A stretch of DNA of 10,105 bases from Candidatus Sphingobacterium stercoripullorum (lineage in GTDB: Bacteria; Bacteroidota; Bacteroidia; Sphingobacteriales; Sphingobacteriaceae): NCBI GenBank assembly GCA_019114715.1, contig DXEZ01000051.1, forward strand, positions 1 through 10,105, given 5' to 3'. A program made the position numbers and the translations under genes. Shown in pieces: positions 1-6,983 of this stretch (within the stretch, counting starts at the first letter, position 1; every line of letters begins with the position of its first letter). The notes under the pieces were generated by a model. It was not told the DNA's origin, did not search any database, and saw only the letters and a program-made list of their open reading frames with translations.

Positions 1-458
1 AATGATAAACCACCTACTAACGGAACTATCTTCTTAGGATTATCCACTCTCATATAATCAACTTCATTAACAAAATACGAGGAAGAAGAGCCCCATCCTA
101 TACCTATACTATTCACTTTAGAAAATTGTTCTTTTAAATAATTAGCCGCTAATTCACCTATTTGTGATTTTATTGCCTCTTTAGTTCTATCAAATCTTGT
201 TGATACAACTCTTACCTTATTTAACTTATATTTTTCTTTTAAAGCAATTTCATATTCAATGATCTCTTTATTAATATCTTTAACAGAAAAATGAACTAAA
301 CCATCCTCACGAGCTTGACTAAGCATTACTGAAACTTGAGGTCGAGAAACACCTAATTCATTCGACACTTCTTCTTGTGTCATTTTTTTCTCATAATATA
401 GCACTACAGCTCGCAATAATGTTTCTCTACTCCAAGTATTTCTTTTAGTCGATTTCAA
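1..458 (-). CDS. SorC-family sugar-sensing transcriptional regulator (C-terminal part beyond the window)
   Basis: The first 152 codons of a regulator whose 3' end runs off the left edge; the frame has no stop. An N-terminal helix-turn-helix lies at about residues 27-46 (TQEEVSNELGVSRPQVSVML). The start of the SorC sugar-binding domain follows, with the glycine-rich IGIGWGSSSS stretch near residues 118-127 and IVPLVGG near 144-150, both typical of SorC/DeoR-type effector domains that bind phosphorylated sugars. The start is taken as TTG at 458, one base after the gutM stop, because AGGTG sits six bases upstream. GTG at 467 in the same frame is the alternative but has a poorer ribosome site. 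As the last gene seen of the PTS operon it probably controls the promoter near 4350-4380; that is inference from position. The family is secure. The effector is unknown. Confidence 0.88.
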   Translation of the reverse strand, partial: MKSTKRNTWSRETLLRAVVLYYEKKMTQEEVSNELGVSRPQVSVMLSQAREDGLVHFSVKDINKEIIEYEIALKEKYKLNKVRVVSTRFDRTKEAIKSQIGELAANYLKEQFSKVNSIGIGWGSSSSYFVNEVDYMRVDNPKKIVPLVGGLS

Positions 459-459
459 G

Positions 460-834
460 TTAGACACCTACTTTATTCTTTTCTTTCAAAGCATGTTCAA
501 TTGCCTGATCTATAACTTGAGACGTATTTTTAACTAATACTTCTCTTGCATCCAACCCAATTATATCATTTACTTGACGAAATTTTGCGAAAACTGTTAT
601 ACCTTTTACCCTCTTACACTCTACAATTTTTTCGCTATCATCAATAACTAATAGGCATATCTGTCCAATTTTAAAATTACTTTGTGATATTCCCACACCT
701 AAATATCCTGATTTAAAATCATTTAACAATTTATTATATTCCTGTACATACATCTTATTATTCTGAATACTAAAGTAGTACTTCAATAACACAATTAAAA
801 TTAAGAATATAATTAAAGGTATACCAGTTAACAT
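460..834 (-). CDS. gutM: GutM-type glucitol operon accessory/activator protein
   Basis: A 124-residue protein with one hydrophobic N-terminal segment (about residues 4-20, GIPLIIFLILIVLLKYYF) followed by a soluble domain, the layout of GutM (119 residues in E. coli). A segment near residues 43-52 (GYLGVGISQS) looks like the conserved core. In E. coli GutM activates the glucitol operon together with the repressor SrlR; the mechanism in Bacillota is less clear, and the membrane segment suggests it acts at the membrane beside the PTS. AAGGAGG lies eight bases before the ATG. The gene lies 25 bases after the EIIBC stop and its stop is one base from the regulator's TTG start, so tight co-translation with the regulator is likely. 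Confidence 0.85.
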   Translation of the reverse strand: MLTGIPLIIFLILIVLLKYYFSIQNNKMYVQEYNKLLNDFKSGYLGVGISQSNFKIGQICLLVIDDSEKIVECKRVKGITVFAKFRQVNDIIGLDAREVLVKNTSQVIDQAIEHALKEKNKVGV

Positions 835-859
835 AAATTTCGCCTCCTTAACTCAAGTT

Positions 860-1879
860 TTATTTTAGTAAGAATGAGAATCCATAAGCTATAATAACTG
901 CCATTGGTCCCGTAATAACACGTGAAATAAGTATTGCTGTTGTTCCTGAATTGATTGTTTCTGGTTTAGCTTCGCCTAGTGTCAAAGCAACTGGTAAAAA
1001 GTCACAACATACCTGTGCATCAATTGCAAATAATGCTGGTAAAGCCAAATACATTGGAACATTTCCTACTGCAATTTGTTGACCAATTAATGTACCAACA
1101 ACTGCAGCTATAACTCCTGCTGGTCCTAAAATTGGAGATAAAAATGGTAGTGCACAAATTAAACTAAGAACAATTAGGCCAATAATATTACCTGCTAAAG
1201 GAGTAAATACATGAGCCAATAAATTTCCTAAACCTGAATAGTTAATTATACCTACCAAAGTTGCTACAAATGCCATAAATGGTAGAATATTTTTAATTAA
1301 AGTATCAATTGTATCACGGCCTGCTTGGTAGAAAATATTGACGATTGATCCTGCCGCCTTACCTACTTTATCGATAATTCTTAACATTATATTTTCATTT
1401 TTCGTTTCTTCTACTACTGCTGCTACATTAGGATTAGAAAGAATATCTTTTTCCTTAGTTTCAGACTCTTTATTTTCTGTTTCTACTTTTTTGCTTAAAT
1501 TTCCTTCTTGTACTACCTCTTCTATACAGTCAACCGTTACACCCGAAACAAAAATCTCTTCTTTTATAAATTTAGCAAGCGGACCTGCTGGTGTTATAGC
1601 AACAGTGTTTACTGTTGGTATTCCCATTTTAGGATATACCCCACTTCTAGCTGTTCCTCCACAGTTGACTACTGCAGCAAATGTTTCTTCCTTAGGAACT
1701 GGATTATTAAAAGCATCGATTGCTTCTGTTCCTGTTATATCAGCAATTTTTTGAGCAACAGGATCTATGCCACCACCTGTAACACTAATAACATACTTCT
1801 TCTCACCTTCTGGTTTTACTACAAGTGGTCCACCCCAACCACTTGAACCTTTGGATATACGTGCAGCTTTTTCAGTCAT
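860..1879 (-). CDS. srlE: PTS glucitol/sorbitol-family EIIBC component
   Basis: This 339-residue protein carries phosphate to the incoming polyol and forms part of the membrane channel. The N-terminal IIB domain starts with the SKGSSGWGGPL signature and contains NCGGTARSGVYPK near residues 72-84, where Cys73 is the likely phosphocysteine. A charged Lys/Glu-rich linker at about 130-165 joins it to a membrane domain with QAGRDTID, ILPFMAF, LPFLSPILGPAGVIA and ALPALFAIDAQVCCDF, close to E. coli SrlE. ATG at 1879 is chosen over GTG at 1894 because GAGGG lies eight bases before it and the family's N-terminus aligns there. E. coli SrlE has a second cysteine in this loop (CGGTLRCG) that is serine here. 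It sits between EIIC and gutM. The family is certain; sorbitol itself as substrate is not. Confidence 0.93.
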   Translation of the reverse strand: MTEKAARISKGSSGWGGPLVVKPEGEKKYVISVTGGGIDPVAQKIADITGTEAIDAFNNPVPKEETFAAVVNCGGTARSGVYPKMGIPTVNTVAITPAGPLAKFIKEEIFVSGVTVDCIEEVVQEGNLSKKVETENKESETKEKDILSNPNVAAVVEETKNENIMLRIIDKVGKAAGSIVNIFYQAGRDTIDTLIKNILPFMAFVATLVGIINYSGLGNLLAHVFTPLAGNIIGLIVLSLICALPFLSPILGPAGVIAAVVGTLIGQQIAVGNVPMYLALPALFAIDAQVCCDFLPVALTLGEAKPETINSGTTAILISRVITGPMAVIIAYGFSFLLK

Positions 1880-1909
1880 AATACTATCCCTCACTTTTCT
1901 AACACTATG

Positions 1910-2497
1910 TTATGCTCTTTCTAATCCATTTGCTTTTTGTAATCCGTCTACATCTAAACCACCTGTAATAATTTCAGGGTGGCCATCTTTTTTAAAGAAG
2001 TAAAAACTAACACGTTCAGTAATTACTCCGCGCAACCAAATTACGATAAAACCAACAATTAGATAATATAAAGCTAGTTCAGTTTTATCCCCACCAGCTT
2101 TAGCAAAACCATTAGCAATACCTAAAAATACAAATAATTCAGCTGAATTTGCATGAGGAAATAGACCTGTTATTGGATGTAACATTGAGGCTGATGCATC
2201 TATATATGCTGGCTTATATTTTTCTGGTAAAAAACGACCTGCTGTATAACACATTGGATTGGTAAAAAAGAAGTCTCCTAAAAATGGCAATACTAAATAT
2301 CTCAGAAAAGAAAATTTTGTTAACTTTGCCATAAATTTGTTAACTCTTTCTTCACCAATAATTTTAATTAGTGCATTAATTGCTGTTATCAAAGCTATTA
2401 GCAAAGGAATGATTCCAGTCATATAGCTCATAAATACTTTACCACCAGCATTAAAAAGGCCTATAAAACCTTTAGCAATTGAAATTACTACGTCCAT
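1910..2497 (-). CDS. srlA: PTS glucitol/sorbitol-family EIIC component
   Basis: A 195-residue integral membrane subunit that, with the membrane part of EIIBC, forms the translocation path. It is clearly of the SrlA family: the N-terminal GFIGLFNAGGKVF, then TGIIPLLIALITAINALI, FFTNPM, GRFLPEKYKPAY, GLFPHANSAELFVFLGIA and a final hydrophobic LIVGFIVIWLRGVITE segment match the E. coli protein motif by motif. About four hydrophobic segments are visible. ATG at 2497 is preferred to GTG at 2506 because AAGGGGTG lies six bases upstream of the ATG and the E. coli N-terminus aligns there. It begins 12 bases after the EIIA stop and is followed 30 bases later by EIIBC, so the split IIA-IIC-IIBC set is complete. 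Confidence 0.93.
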   Translation of the reverse strand: MDVVISIAKGFIGLFNAGGKVFMSYMTGIIPLLIALITAINALIKIIGEERVNKFMAKLTKFSFLRYLVLPFLGDFFFTNPMCYTAGRFLPEKYKPAYIDASASMLHPITGLFPHANSAELFVFLGIANGFAKAGGDKTELALYYLIVGFIVIWLRGVITERVSFYFFKKDGHPEIITGGLDVDGLQKANGLERA

Positions 2498-2509
2498 CGA
2501 TTTCACCCC

Positions 2510-2875
2510 TTATATAATCTCTACTATGTCATTCTCTTTTATCTCTGAAATATTAACTTTATCTTTAGAAGATACAAAAATTGCACCGGGTAGTTTATCC
2601 ATTACTTCATCTTCATTATTAAAATATACAGATAAATGACCTAATTCATTAAAATTATCATTAGCTTCATTACCCACAAAATCTATGGTGTATTCTCTTC
2701 CAGAAATTTTAAATTTTCCACCTACATGCAGAACATCTTTTTCATCAGATTCCTTTTCATGTATAGCTGCTACTTCTTTTAATTCTGCAGGTGCTGTACT
2801 GTTAAACATTATTAGGCATCCTACCGCCAATAAATCTTGTACTTCCGGTCCTACTGATATAACTTTTGTCTTCAT
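2510..2875 (-). CDS. srlB: PTS glucitol/sorbitol-family EIIA component
   Basis: A 121-residue soluble phosphocarrier that accepts phosphate from HPr and passes it to the EIIB cysteine. His39 in the AAIHEKES stretch aligns with the phosphohistidine region of E. coli SrlB. NFNELGHLSVYFN and the C-terminal PGAIFVSSKDK region also follow the family pattern, and the length is normal. The start is ATG at 2875, with AAGGAGG six bases before it. An in-frame TTG at 2902 lies upstream of that ribosome site and is rejected. A spacer of about 165 bases containing a weak hairpin separates it from the upstream oxidoreductase, so its level may be set separately from that gene. Confidence 0.92.
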   Translation of the reverse strand: MKTKVISVGPEVQDLLAVGCLIMFNSTAPAELKEVAAIHEKESDEKDVLHVGGKFKISGREYTIDFVGNEANDNFNELGHLSVYFNNEDEVMDKLPGAIFVSSKDKVNISEIKENDIVEII

Positions 2876-2914
2876 CGTCTTCCTCCTTGTATGCGGTTTC
2901 AATAAATTTCTTAT

Positions 2915-2951
2915 AAAAAGAAGGTGGAAATATCACTATCTCAGCCTTCTT
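2915..2951 (-). terminator. weak hairpin between the SAF oxidoreductase and EIIA genes (possible leaky terminator or processing site)
   Basis: On the minus strand AAGAAGG (2945-2951) can pair with CCTTCTT (2918-2924) around a 20-base loop, followed by a short U-run (2915-2919). The stem is short and purine/pyrimidine-biased and the U-run overlaps it, so full termination is unlikely. The rest of the 2876-3041 spacer is AT-rich with no convincing gene. Confidence 0.3.
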
Positions 2952-3041
2952 CAATAAGTTTCACATACTTTAACAAAAAAATCTATATCTAATTATTTTT
3001 TTATTATAGTTTTTTCTGTTTAATATTTTCAAAAATTTCTA

Positions 3042-4292
3042 TTAATCTACAAAAATTCTATCTTGTAATTGACGTAATTTAACTACCATTGTTGTGTCAT
3101 CTAATTCAATATCATCAATTGTTAGAGCTGAACCGTTCTTAATATCACGTTTTGCAATTGCGTTTCCTGTAATACATCCTACGGGAATGTGCTTTCCCTC
3201 TACAAAGTCTTTATGACTTTCAATAACACCTCTAACTGAGAAACCACCAATTCCATCAATCTTTTCACCTGCTTTGATATCCCTCTTAGCTATAGCAATT
3301 GTTTCTGAAACAGGAGCTCCAATTGGAACAATCGCGTGATCATGGTTAATAACAGCTTTAGCAATTGTAAGTGGAGTTTCTAAACTTGCCAAGTGGAATG
3401 GTCTATACAAGATATGATGATTTCTTTCACCTTTCTTTAGTAAGTAATTCATTTCATTCTTTACACCTTCATTTTGGCCTTCTACAATTACGAATACACC
3501 AGGTGCAATTCCATCAACGTATTCAACAACACCAAACTTATCTAATACTCCACCATTTTCTTTCAAGTCTAACTTTTCAACTGTCTCGTCTAGATCACCA
3601 GCTACTCCATGCATTCCCGTTACATCTGGAATAAAGCCTGTTGCATTTGATAGTAATGTCATTTCTGCCATAGTCTTTGTTCCATCTTGGAAAGCTGCTA
3701 ACATGTGTGGAGCCATATGTTTACTTTCTGCTTCTTCTCTCGCAGTATCAGGATTTGCTTCCAATTTAATCTTATTGTTTTTACCTTTACCAGCTACTAA
3801 AACTTTCATACCCATTGATTTAGCAAATTCATATAAGCTTAATGTTACAGCCGGTTCGTCACCATCAGATCCCGTATATACTAAGCCTGCAGCATCATAT
3901 AATTTTTTCATTAAAGGTCCAATTGTAACATCAATTTCAACATTTAACAGTACCAAGTGTTTTTTTGCAATAAGTGTTTCCATTGCCAGTTGTGCTCCAA
4001 CTTCTGTTACACCAGTTGCATCAACTAAAACTTCAACTTCTGGGTCATGAACAATTTCTTTAAAATCTGTAGCTACATGGATATCTATTTTTTCTTTGGA
4101 ATTTGCATTAAATGCATCTCTTGCTCTTTCTGCATTTTCAAGTTTGATATCACTAATTCCCTTAACAACCATTCCTGGAATTCCAGCAATTTGAGAAATC
4201 ATACCATAACCCATCTGCCCGGCACCAATAACTCCTACTCGTACAGGATTATTTTCTTTTTCTCTGTCTAAAAGTTGTTGATATAATGTCAT
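3042..4292 (-). CDS. NAD(P)-dependent oxidoreductase with C-terminal SAF domain (homoserine dehydrogenase-like / DXR-like DRL family)
   Basis: 416 residues. An N-terminal Rossmann domain has GAGQMG at 23-28 and an acidic SDI at 47-49, followed by VDATG at 90-94. The middle region has SDGDEPA at 142-148, GKGKNN at 168-173 and YRPFHL at 296-301. The end, about 329-397, is a SAF-type domain with two AIAKRDIK repeats (333-340 and 378-385). From memory, this architecture (homoserine-dehydrogenase-like fold plus SAF) is that of DRL proteins, some of which interconvert 1-deoxyxylulose 5-phosphate and 2-C-methylerythritol 4-phosphate; the family as a whole is mostly uncharacterised. It is the first gene after the PTS promoter, and no SrlD-type dehydrogenase is present, so I infer that it processes the phosphorylated polyol. 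The ATG follows TTAGGAGT by eight bases. The domain call is firm; the reaction is not known. Confidence 0.85.
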   Translation of the reverse strand: MTLYQQLLDREKENNPVRVGVIGAGQMGYGMISQIAGIPGMVVKGISDIKLENAERARDAFNANSKEKIDIHVATDFKEIVHDPEVEVLVDATGVTEVGAQLAMETLIAKKHLVLLNVEIDVTIGPLMKKLYDAAGLVYTGSDGDEPAVTLSLYEFAKSMGMKVLVAGKGKNNKIKLEANPDTAREEAESKHMAPHMLAAFQDGTKTMAEMTLLSNATGFIPDVTGMHGVAGDLDETVEKLDLKENGGVLDKFGVVEYVDGIAPGVFVIVEGQNEGVKNEMNYLLKKGERNHHILYRPFHLASLETPLTIAKAVINHDHAIVPIGAPVSETIAIAKRDIKAGEKIDGIGGFSVRGVIESHKDFVEGKHIPVGCITGNAIAKRDIKNGSALTIDDIELDDTTMVVKLRQLQDRIFVD

Positions 4293-4307
4293 AATTGAAC
4301 ACTCCTA

Positions 4308-4371
4308 ACATTTGTTTTAATAAAATACATTTGTTATCTTTCGACAATTGTATATTATCACAACATTCGTT
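4308..4371. promoter_or_regulatory. four phased copies of a 9-bp motif plus inverted repeat: candidate operator for the SorC-family regulator
   Basis: On the plus strand ACATTTGTT occurs at 4308-4316 and again at 4327-4335. Related copies ACAATTGTA (4344-4352) and ACATTCGTT (4363-4371) follow, giving start-to-start spacings of 19, 17 and 19 bases, close to two helical turns. The last two copies also sit in an imperfect inverted repeat, CGACAATTGT (4342-4351) / ACAACATTCG (4360-4369), with 7 of 10 arm positions matching and 8 bases between the arms. The inverted repeat covers the -10 box. SorC-family proteins oligomerise and can bind multi-site operators, so the regulator at the end of this operon is the natural ligand; that assignment is inferred. 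Confidence 0.55.
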
Positions 4372-4380
4372 ATATGTAAA
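4352..4380 (-). promoter_or_regulatory. sigma-A promoter of the PTS/SAF oxidoreductase operon
   Basis: On the minus strand the -35 box is TTTACA (4375-4380) and the -10 box is TAATAT (4352-4357), separated by exactly 17 bases. Transcription would start near 4345, giving a leader of about 50 bases before the ATG at 4292. The -35 lies inside the cre site and the -10 inside the inverted repeat, so both global and specific control can block polymerase directly. Confidence 0.72.
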
Positions 4381-4388
4381 CGTTTTTA
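4375..4388. promoter_or_regulatory. cre site (CcpA binding) overlapping the -35 box
   Basis: The minus-strand sequence TAAAAACGTTTACA matches the cre consensus TGWNANCGNTNWCA at all but one position, with the central CG and the flanking W/CA positions conserved. It overlaps the TTTACA -35 box, a classic position for CcpA/HPr(Ser-P) repression when preferred sugars are available. Confidence 0.65.
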
Positions 4389-4507
4389 TTACATTTTTTT
4401 TAAATTAATATAAGAAATCGATAGTATTGCTTGCTATTGCTAGTTGTAATATCTCTTACATAGAATCTTTTAGTATCTTAATAATATGTTTGATAATCTT
4501 TCTTAAT

Positions 4508-4555
4508 AAAAAAATAGAGCAAAATGAGTTTTTAATAATTCATTTTGCTCTATTT
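4508..4555 (-). terminator. strong intrinsic terminator of the inositol operon
   Basis: A perfect 16-bp stem is formed by 4512-4527 and 4540-4555 around a 12-base loop. On the minus strand it runs directly into seven U residues (A-run 4508-4514 on the plus strand). It lies 14 bases after the stop codon of the broken dehydrogenase and ends the right-hand operon. Between it and the next promoter, about 4389-4507, I see only AT-rich sequence with a small TATTGCT direct repeat and no gene. Confidence 0.93.
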
Positions 4556-4569
4556 ATATAAATTTATTC

Positions 4570-5461
4570 TTATGATAATTTTATATCAACTAATATTCCT
4601 TGATCAGCCGACTCTTTACATGCCTTAGCTATCTTTAATGCCTTCACTCCGTCATCAACAGAAATATCAGAACTTTTTCCTGTCTTTACGTTGTTTACAA
4701 AATCCCTCAATTCATCAATAAACGCTTCAGAAAATCTCTCAGAAAAACTCTGCATAGATGGTTTTACAACACCTTCATTGGTAAATAATGTTAAGAAATC
4801 CTTATTAGGCTCTTGAGCGATACGAATCCAACCATTAGATCCCATTATCTCCATCTCTACTTGATTTCCATGAGCTACATGTCTTCCTCCAAGTAATGTT
4901 GCAATCATTCCACTCTTAAATTTTAGCATTGCTACCCCTGTTTCATATTCTCCAATATTTTTTAACTCAGGGGCTGCTATATCATTACCTAAAGCCCAAA
5001 CTTGTACTGGATCATCATGTGTGTACCACCTTATTAAATCAATGTCATGAATACACATATCAACAAAAATTCCACCACTATCATTATCTGTAGCAAATTT
5101 TTTGAAACTCTCCATTCCTGATATTGGATCTATTCCATACGCGCGAATATATATAATTTTTCCTATTTTTCCATCATCTATTATCTTTTTAGCATGTTTA
5201 TAAGAAGAATCAAATCTTCGCATGAATCCTAATTGAAAAATTTTTTTAGGATGCATTTTTATTTGCCGTACCATAGTATCCACTTCATCCATATTTAATC
5301 CTAATGGTTTTTCACAAAATACATGCTTATTAGCATTCAATGCATATTCTGTCATTTCAGGATGAAAACCTATTGGCGAAACTATAACAACTGCATCTAT
5401 ATCTTCGACGTCAATCATTTCTTTGTAATTTTTATATGATTCCAATTTTCACTTTTTGCAT
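4570..5461 (-). pseudogene. Gfo/Idh/MocA-family dehydrogenase, broken by an internal deletion in the NAD-binding domain
   Basis: The original start is ATG at 5461, with GGGGGA upstream. It reads MQKVKIGII, the normal first strand of a Gfo/Idh/MocA Rossmann fold, and then hits TAA. The rest of the protein continues in another frame from about 5445 (ESYKNYKEMIDVEDIDAVV...). Against the intact paralogue at 6984-8018, about 45 residues are missing, including all of GxGxxG. The remaining 290 residues keep a sound catalytic domain: CEKPLG with its lysine, and the D-x3-H motif in GGIFVDMCIHDIDL. Restored, it would be about 340-345 residues, the family norm. TTG at 5445 has no ribosome site, so any product would be poor and could not bind NAD normally. 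It is last in the inositol operon, 33 bases after iolT, and was probably another inositol or related polyol dehydrogenase. Confidence 0.85.
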
Positions 5462-5494
5462 ACTATCATTCCCCCGCAATATAGTTATATATTA

Positions 5495-6916
5495 CTATTT
5501 AATCTTTGACTCTCCTTTAAATGAATGATCATACTTAGCTCTAAAATATGTTTCTATTTCTTCAAGTTCTACACCTTTAGTCTCTGGGACACGAACTGAA
5601 ACAAACCAAGCACCAAACAAGCAGAATGCTGCAAACAAGTAGAATACATTTGCTAAGCCTATACTTGCTAATAATACTGGGAATAACAATCCAACGATGA
5701 AGTTAGCAAACCATAGTGTAAAAATTGTAATACCTGTACCTAATCCACGATATCTACTTGGGAAAATTTCTGAATTTATAAGCCAAGTAACAGGTCCAAT
5801 TGTTCCTTGATCTATAATAATATAGATTAAAATTAATATCATAATTGTAACTGGCGTCCAGCTTGCATTTGCTGCAAATGTCTTAATAAGTCCTACCGCA
5901 ATTAATGAAATTCCACAGAATATTAAGCCTAATAATTCAAGTGGTTTTCTACCTAACTTATCAACTGTATACATACCTATAATCGCACCTAAACATGAGA
6001 ATATACCATTTGCTACGTTCGCAATCAAAGCTGCATTAGCACCAAAACCACTTGATTGTAAAACTTGAGTTCCATAATACATAATTGAATTAATACCTGC
6101 AAATTGTTGAATTATGCCTAACATACCACCTGTAATAACAATCTGAATAATCCAGTCTTTCTTAAAATCCTTAAATGATGCTTGCTCTTCCGCTGCTGCT
6201 AAATCAATCTTTGCTTTTTTCTCTATTTCTTTTGCTTCAGCTTCAGCCTGAGCTTTAGTTCTAATTTTTTGTAAAACTTGTAAAACTTCACCAAACTTTC
6301 CCTTAGTTGCATACCATCTAGGACTTTCTGGCATGGCATACATTCCAAACCATAGTACTATACCAGGTATGGTTGCTAAAGAAACCATTACACGCCAAAT
6401 TCCTGCATTAGATCCGAACAAGCTTCCTAAAATAGCATTTACTACGAATACTAAAAATTGACCAAAAACGATCAAAAATTGGTTCATACTTACCATTTTT
6501 CCACGTTCAGATGCTGGTGCAATTTCAGCTAAATAAACTGGAACTACAGCAGAGGCTGCACCTACAGCTAATCCTAAAATAAAACGACAAGCAATCAAAA
6601 AGCCTGTATTTGGAGCAAATCCACATCCTAAAGCAAATACTGTAAATAAGGTTCCTAACCATATCAACAATTTTTTTCTACCTATTTTATCACTTAAAGG
6701 ACTTCCAAAAACAGCTCCAAATGCTGCACCTAAAGTCAACCCGCTTGAAACAACCCCCTGAGCAAAAGGAGATAAATTTAATTGACTTGGCTTAGCCATA
6801 AAACCTAATGCACCGTTTACAACGGCTGTATTGTATCCGAATAACAAAGATCCCATACCTGTTATCCATGAAACTAATGTTAAATATCTGCGATGACTAT
6901 TATCTTTATTCTTCAT
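5495..6916 (-). CDS. iolT: MFS sugar:proton symporter, IolT-type inositol transporter
   Basis: A 473-residue, 12-helix membrane transporter of the sugar porter family (TC 2.A.1.1). Motifs in order are GSLLFGYNTAVVNGAL (22-37), SDKIGRKK (75-82), RFILGLAVGAASAVVPVYLAE (111-131), ASERGK (135-140), PESPRW (196-201), QQFAGINSIMYYG (270-282), DKLGRKP, WLINSEIFPSRYRGLG and PETKG (444-448). The N-terminal SQLNLSPFAQG and the C-terminal YFRAKYDHS tail resemble Bacillus subtilis IolT, which is also 473 residues. The Glu/Ala/Lys-rich central loop (about 220-250) is typical. ATG at 6916 follows GGAGTGGAG by five bases. Its place directly after iolG and iolE supports inositol as substrate, though the family also carries xylose, arabinose and galactose. 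A hairpin just upstream may lower its expression relative to the enzymes. Confidence 0.88.
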   Translation of the reverse strand: MKNKDNSHRRYLTLVSWITGMGSLLFGYNTAVVNGALGFMAKPSQLNLSPFAQGVVSSGLTLGAAFGAVFGSPLSDKIGRKKLLIWLGTLFTVFALGCGFAPNTGFLIACRFILGLAVGAASAVVPVYLAEIAPASERGKMVSMNQFLIVFGQFLVFVVNAILGSLFGSNAGIWRVMVSLATIPGIVLWFGMYAMPESPRWYATKGKFGEVLQVLQKIRTKAQAEAEAKEIEKKAKIDLAAAEEQASFKDFKKDWIIQIVITGGMLGIIQQFAGINSIMYYGTQVLQSSGFGANAALIANVANGIFSCLGAIIGMYTVDKLGRKPLELLGLIFCGISLIAVGLIKTFAANASWTPVTIMILILIYIIIDQGTIGPVTWLINSEIFPSRYRGLGTGITIFTLWFANFIVGLLFPVLLASIGLANVFYLFAAFCLFGAWFVSVRVPETKGVELEEIETYFRAKYDHSFKGESKIK

Positions 6917-6937
6917 ATTAACTCCACTCCATTACAT

Positions 6938-6976
6938 AAAAATGGTAACTCATTTACTCCATGCGAGTTACCATTT
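6938..6976 (-). terminator. hairpin with short U-tract between iolG and iolT (leaky terminator or mRNA-stability element)
   Basis: A perfect 12-bp inverted repeat, AAATGGTAACTC (6940-6951) / GAGTTACCATTT (6965-6976), with a 13-base loop begins 7 bases after the iolG stop and is followed on the minus strand by five U residues (partly in the stem). The iolT ribosome site is only about 10-20 bases further on. The form suits partial termination or a 3'-end stabiliser that sets the enzyme-to-transporter ratio. Confidence 0.65.
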
Positions 6977-6983
6977 AATTTAA

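Noticed and set aside
1338..1846. Open frames on the plus strand opposite EIIBC (and similar plus-strand frames opposite the other genes)
   Set aside because: They lie wholly within strongly recognised minus-strand genes, lack good ribosome sites and family motifs, and have the composition expected of antisense shadows.
4293..4345. Possible riboswitch or T-box in the leader of the PTS operon
   Set aside because: The predicted leader is only about 50 bases, AT-rich, and has no stable stem; its repeats read better as DNA operator sites.
4430..4452. Short TATTGCT direct repeat in the intergenic region
   Set aside because: Only two 7-base copies in AT-rich DNA, outside the promoter and terminator; no function is supported.
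4570..5445. Treating the 291-residue frame from TTG 5445 as an intact short dehydrogenase
   Set aside because: TTG has no ribosome site, the protein would lack the whole GxGxxG region, and the true N-terminus is visible just upstream in another frame.
5466..5490. Small ATAGT/ACTAT dyad between iolT and the broken dehydrogenase
   Set aside because: A 5-bp AT-only stem without a U-run; too weak for a terminator.
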